Origin: DASZHJ01 sp035604335
Lineage (GTDB): Bacteria > Pseudomonadota > Alphaproteobacteria > ATCC43930 > CGMCC-115725
Assembly: GCA_035604335.1 (NCBI GenBank)
Contig: DATNIT010000284.1
Span: 12,255-76,254 of the forward strand
Length of the DNA stretch: 64,000 nucleotides
Direction: 5' to 3'
This document shows positions 63,824 through 64,000 of this stretch, piece after piece. Both the position numbers and the translations under genes were made by a program. The notes below the pieces were generated by a model, which saw only the letters and a program-made list of their open reading frames with translations, had not been told where the DNA came from and made no database searches. Within the stretch, counting starts at the first letter, position 1, and every line of letters begins with the position of its first letter.

Positions 63824-64000
63824 CGGGAACCATCATCGCTAAAGGTCCGGGTCTGACCGACTTGGCGTCGGGCATCAACACCGAGCATGAGGCGGTGACC
63901 GCCTCGCTTAGAAATGGGTTTGAGCATGCAATCACCTGCGGCCAGTTACTGATCGAAGCGAGATCCAAGACAGCGCACGGTGCTTGGCTTCCTTGGCTCG
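63820..64000 (+). CDS. DUF3102 family protein, N-terminal part (partial)
   Basis: Only the first 60 residues lie in the window. The pattern (ITCGQLLIEARSKTAHGAWLPWL) matches the start of DUF3102 proteins, found in mobile elements and phages. The gene continues past the window end. Its ATG overlaps the previous stop (ATGA). Confidence 0.6.
   Translation, partial: MTGTIIAKGPGLTDLASGINTEHEAVTASLRNGFEHAITCGQLLIEARSKTAHGAWLPWL

Larger units (their letters stand above)
60505..64000. mobile_element. Integrated genetic element (left end) splitting comEC; right end outside window
   Basis: Homology to comEC ends near 60520. Immediately inside are a tyrosine recombinase, an HTH-tailed protein, an AlpA-type regulator and several small overlapping genes, none of which belong to the comEC neighbourhood. 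This order (integrase first, then AlpA, then short coupled genes) is common at the end of integrative elements and satellite prophages. The left boundary is set by loss of ComEC similarity; the exact base cannot be fixed without the intact comEC. No right end is visible. Confidence 0.75.

Overview
The window is a high-GC chromosomal segment from an alphaproteobacterium, possibly a Rhodospirillales-type lineage. The evidence is gene order: alr-mlaE-mlaF-radA-cvpA-purF next to dnaB, a tetratricopeptide protein-bamB-der block, a complete suf operon, the rpsB-tsf-pyrH-frr-uppS-cdsA-rseP-bamA-ompH-lpxD-fabZ-lpxA-lpxI-lpxB block, and gltA-gltX divergent from comEC. Genus or species cannot be read from the sequence. 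I saw no rRNA, tRNA or CRISPR array. Apart from 58697-59164, which holds only a broken 50-codon remnant, no stretch above about 300 bases lacks a gene.

Layout. 1-10254 is accessory metabolism: the end of an ABC solute-binding protein, an HpaB-type flavin monooxygenase with its flavin reductase, an unknown membrane protein with a possible thioredoxin-like domain, a zinc deacylase, an iron-type alcohol dehydrogenase, a metallo-beta-lactamase-fold protein, an EamA transporter, an amidase and a lipoprotein. 10262-14381 is envelope and ribosome assembly (DUF2794, YfgM-like, BamB, Der). 14430-24514 is a minus-strand housekeeping run (dnaB, GNAT, alr, mlaE, mlaF, radA, cvpA, purF, SDR), interrupted by one orphan plus-strand gene. 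24790-28444 is a LysR-associated locus (PEP mutase/isocitrate lyase family protein and acyl-CoA dehydrogenase) plus an exported protein. 28505-31997 is a MacAB-type efflux pair.

32171-38352 is a tightly coupled Fe-S cluster assembly operon (sufR-like, sufB, sufC, sufD, sufS, sufU, sufT), followed by a PAS histidine kinase. 40874-54404 is the translation, phospholipid, outer-membrane-protein and lipid A block. It lacks dxr between cdsA and rseP, where alphaproteobacteria usually carry it. 54442-58696 holds glyoxalase, enoyl-CoA hydratase, a small membrane protein, citrate synthase and glutamyl-tRNA synthetase.

59165-64000 holds the clearest mobile-DNA signal. comEC starts normally, but its homology stops near 60520, in the middle of the competence membrane domain. 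A tyrosine recombinase gene follows immediately in the same direction, then an HTH-tailed unknown protein, an AlpA-type regulator and a run of start-stop-overlapping small genes including a PC4-like protein and a DUF3102 protein. This looks like the left end of an integrated element that splits comEC. Its right end, and the rest of comEC, lie outside the window.
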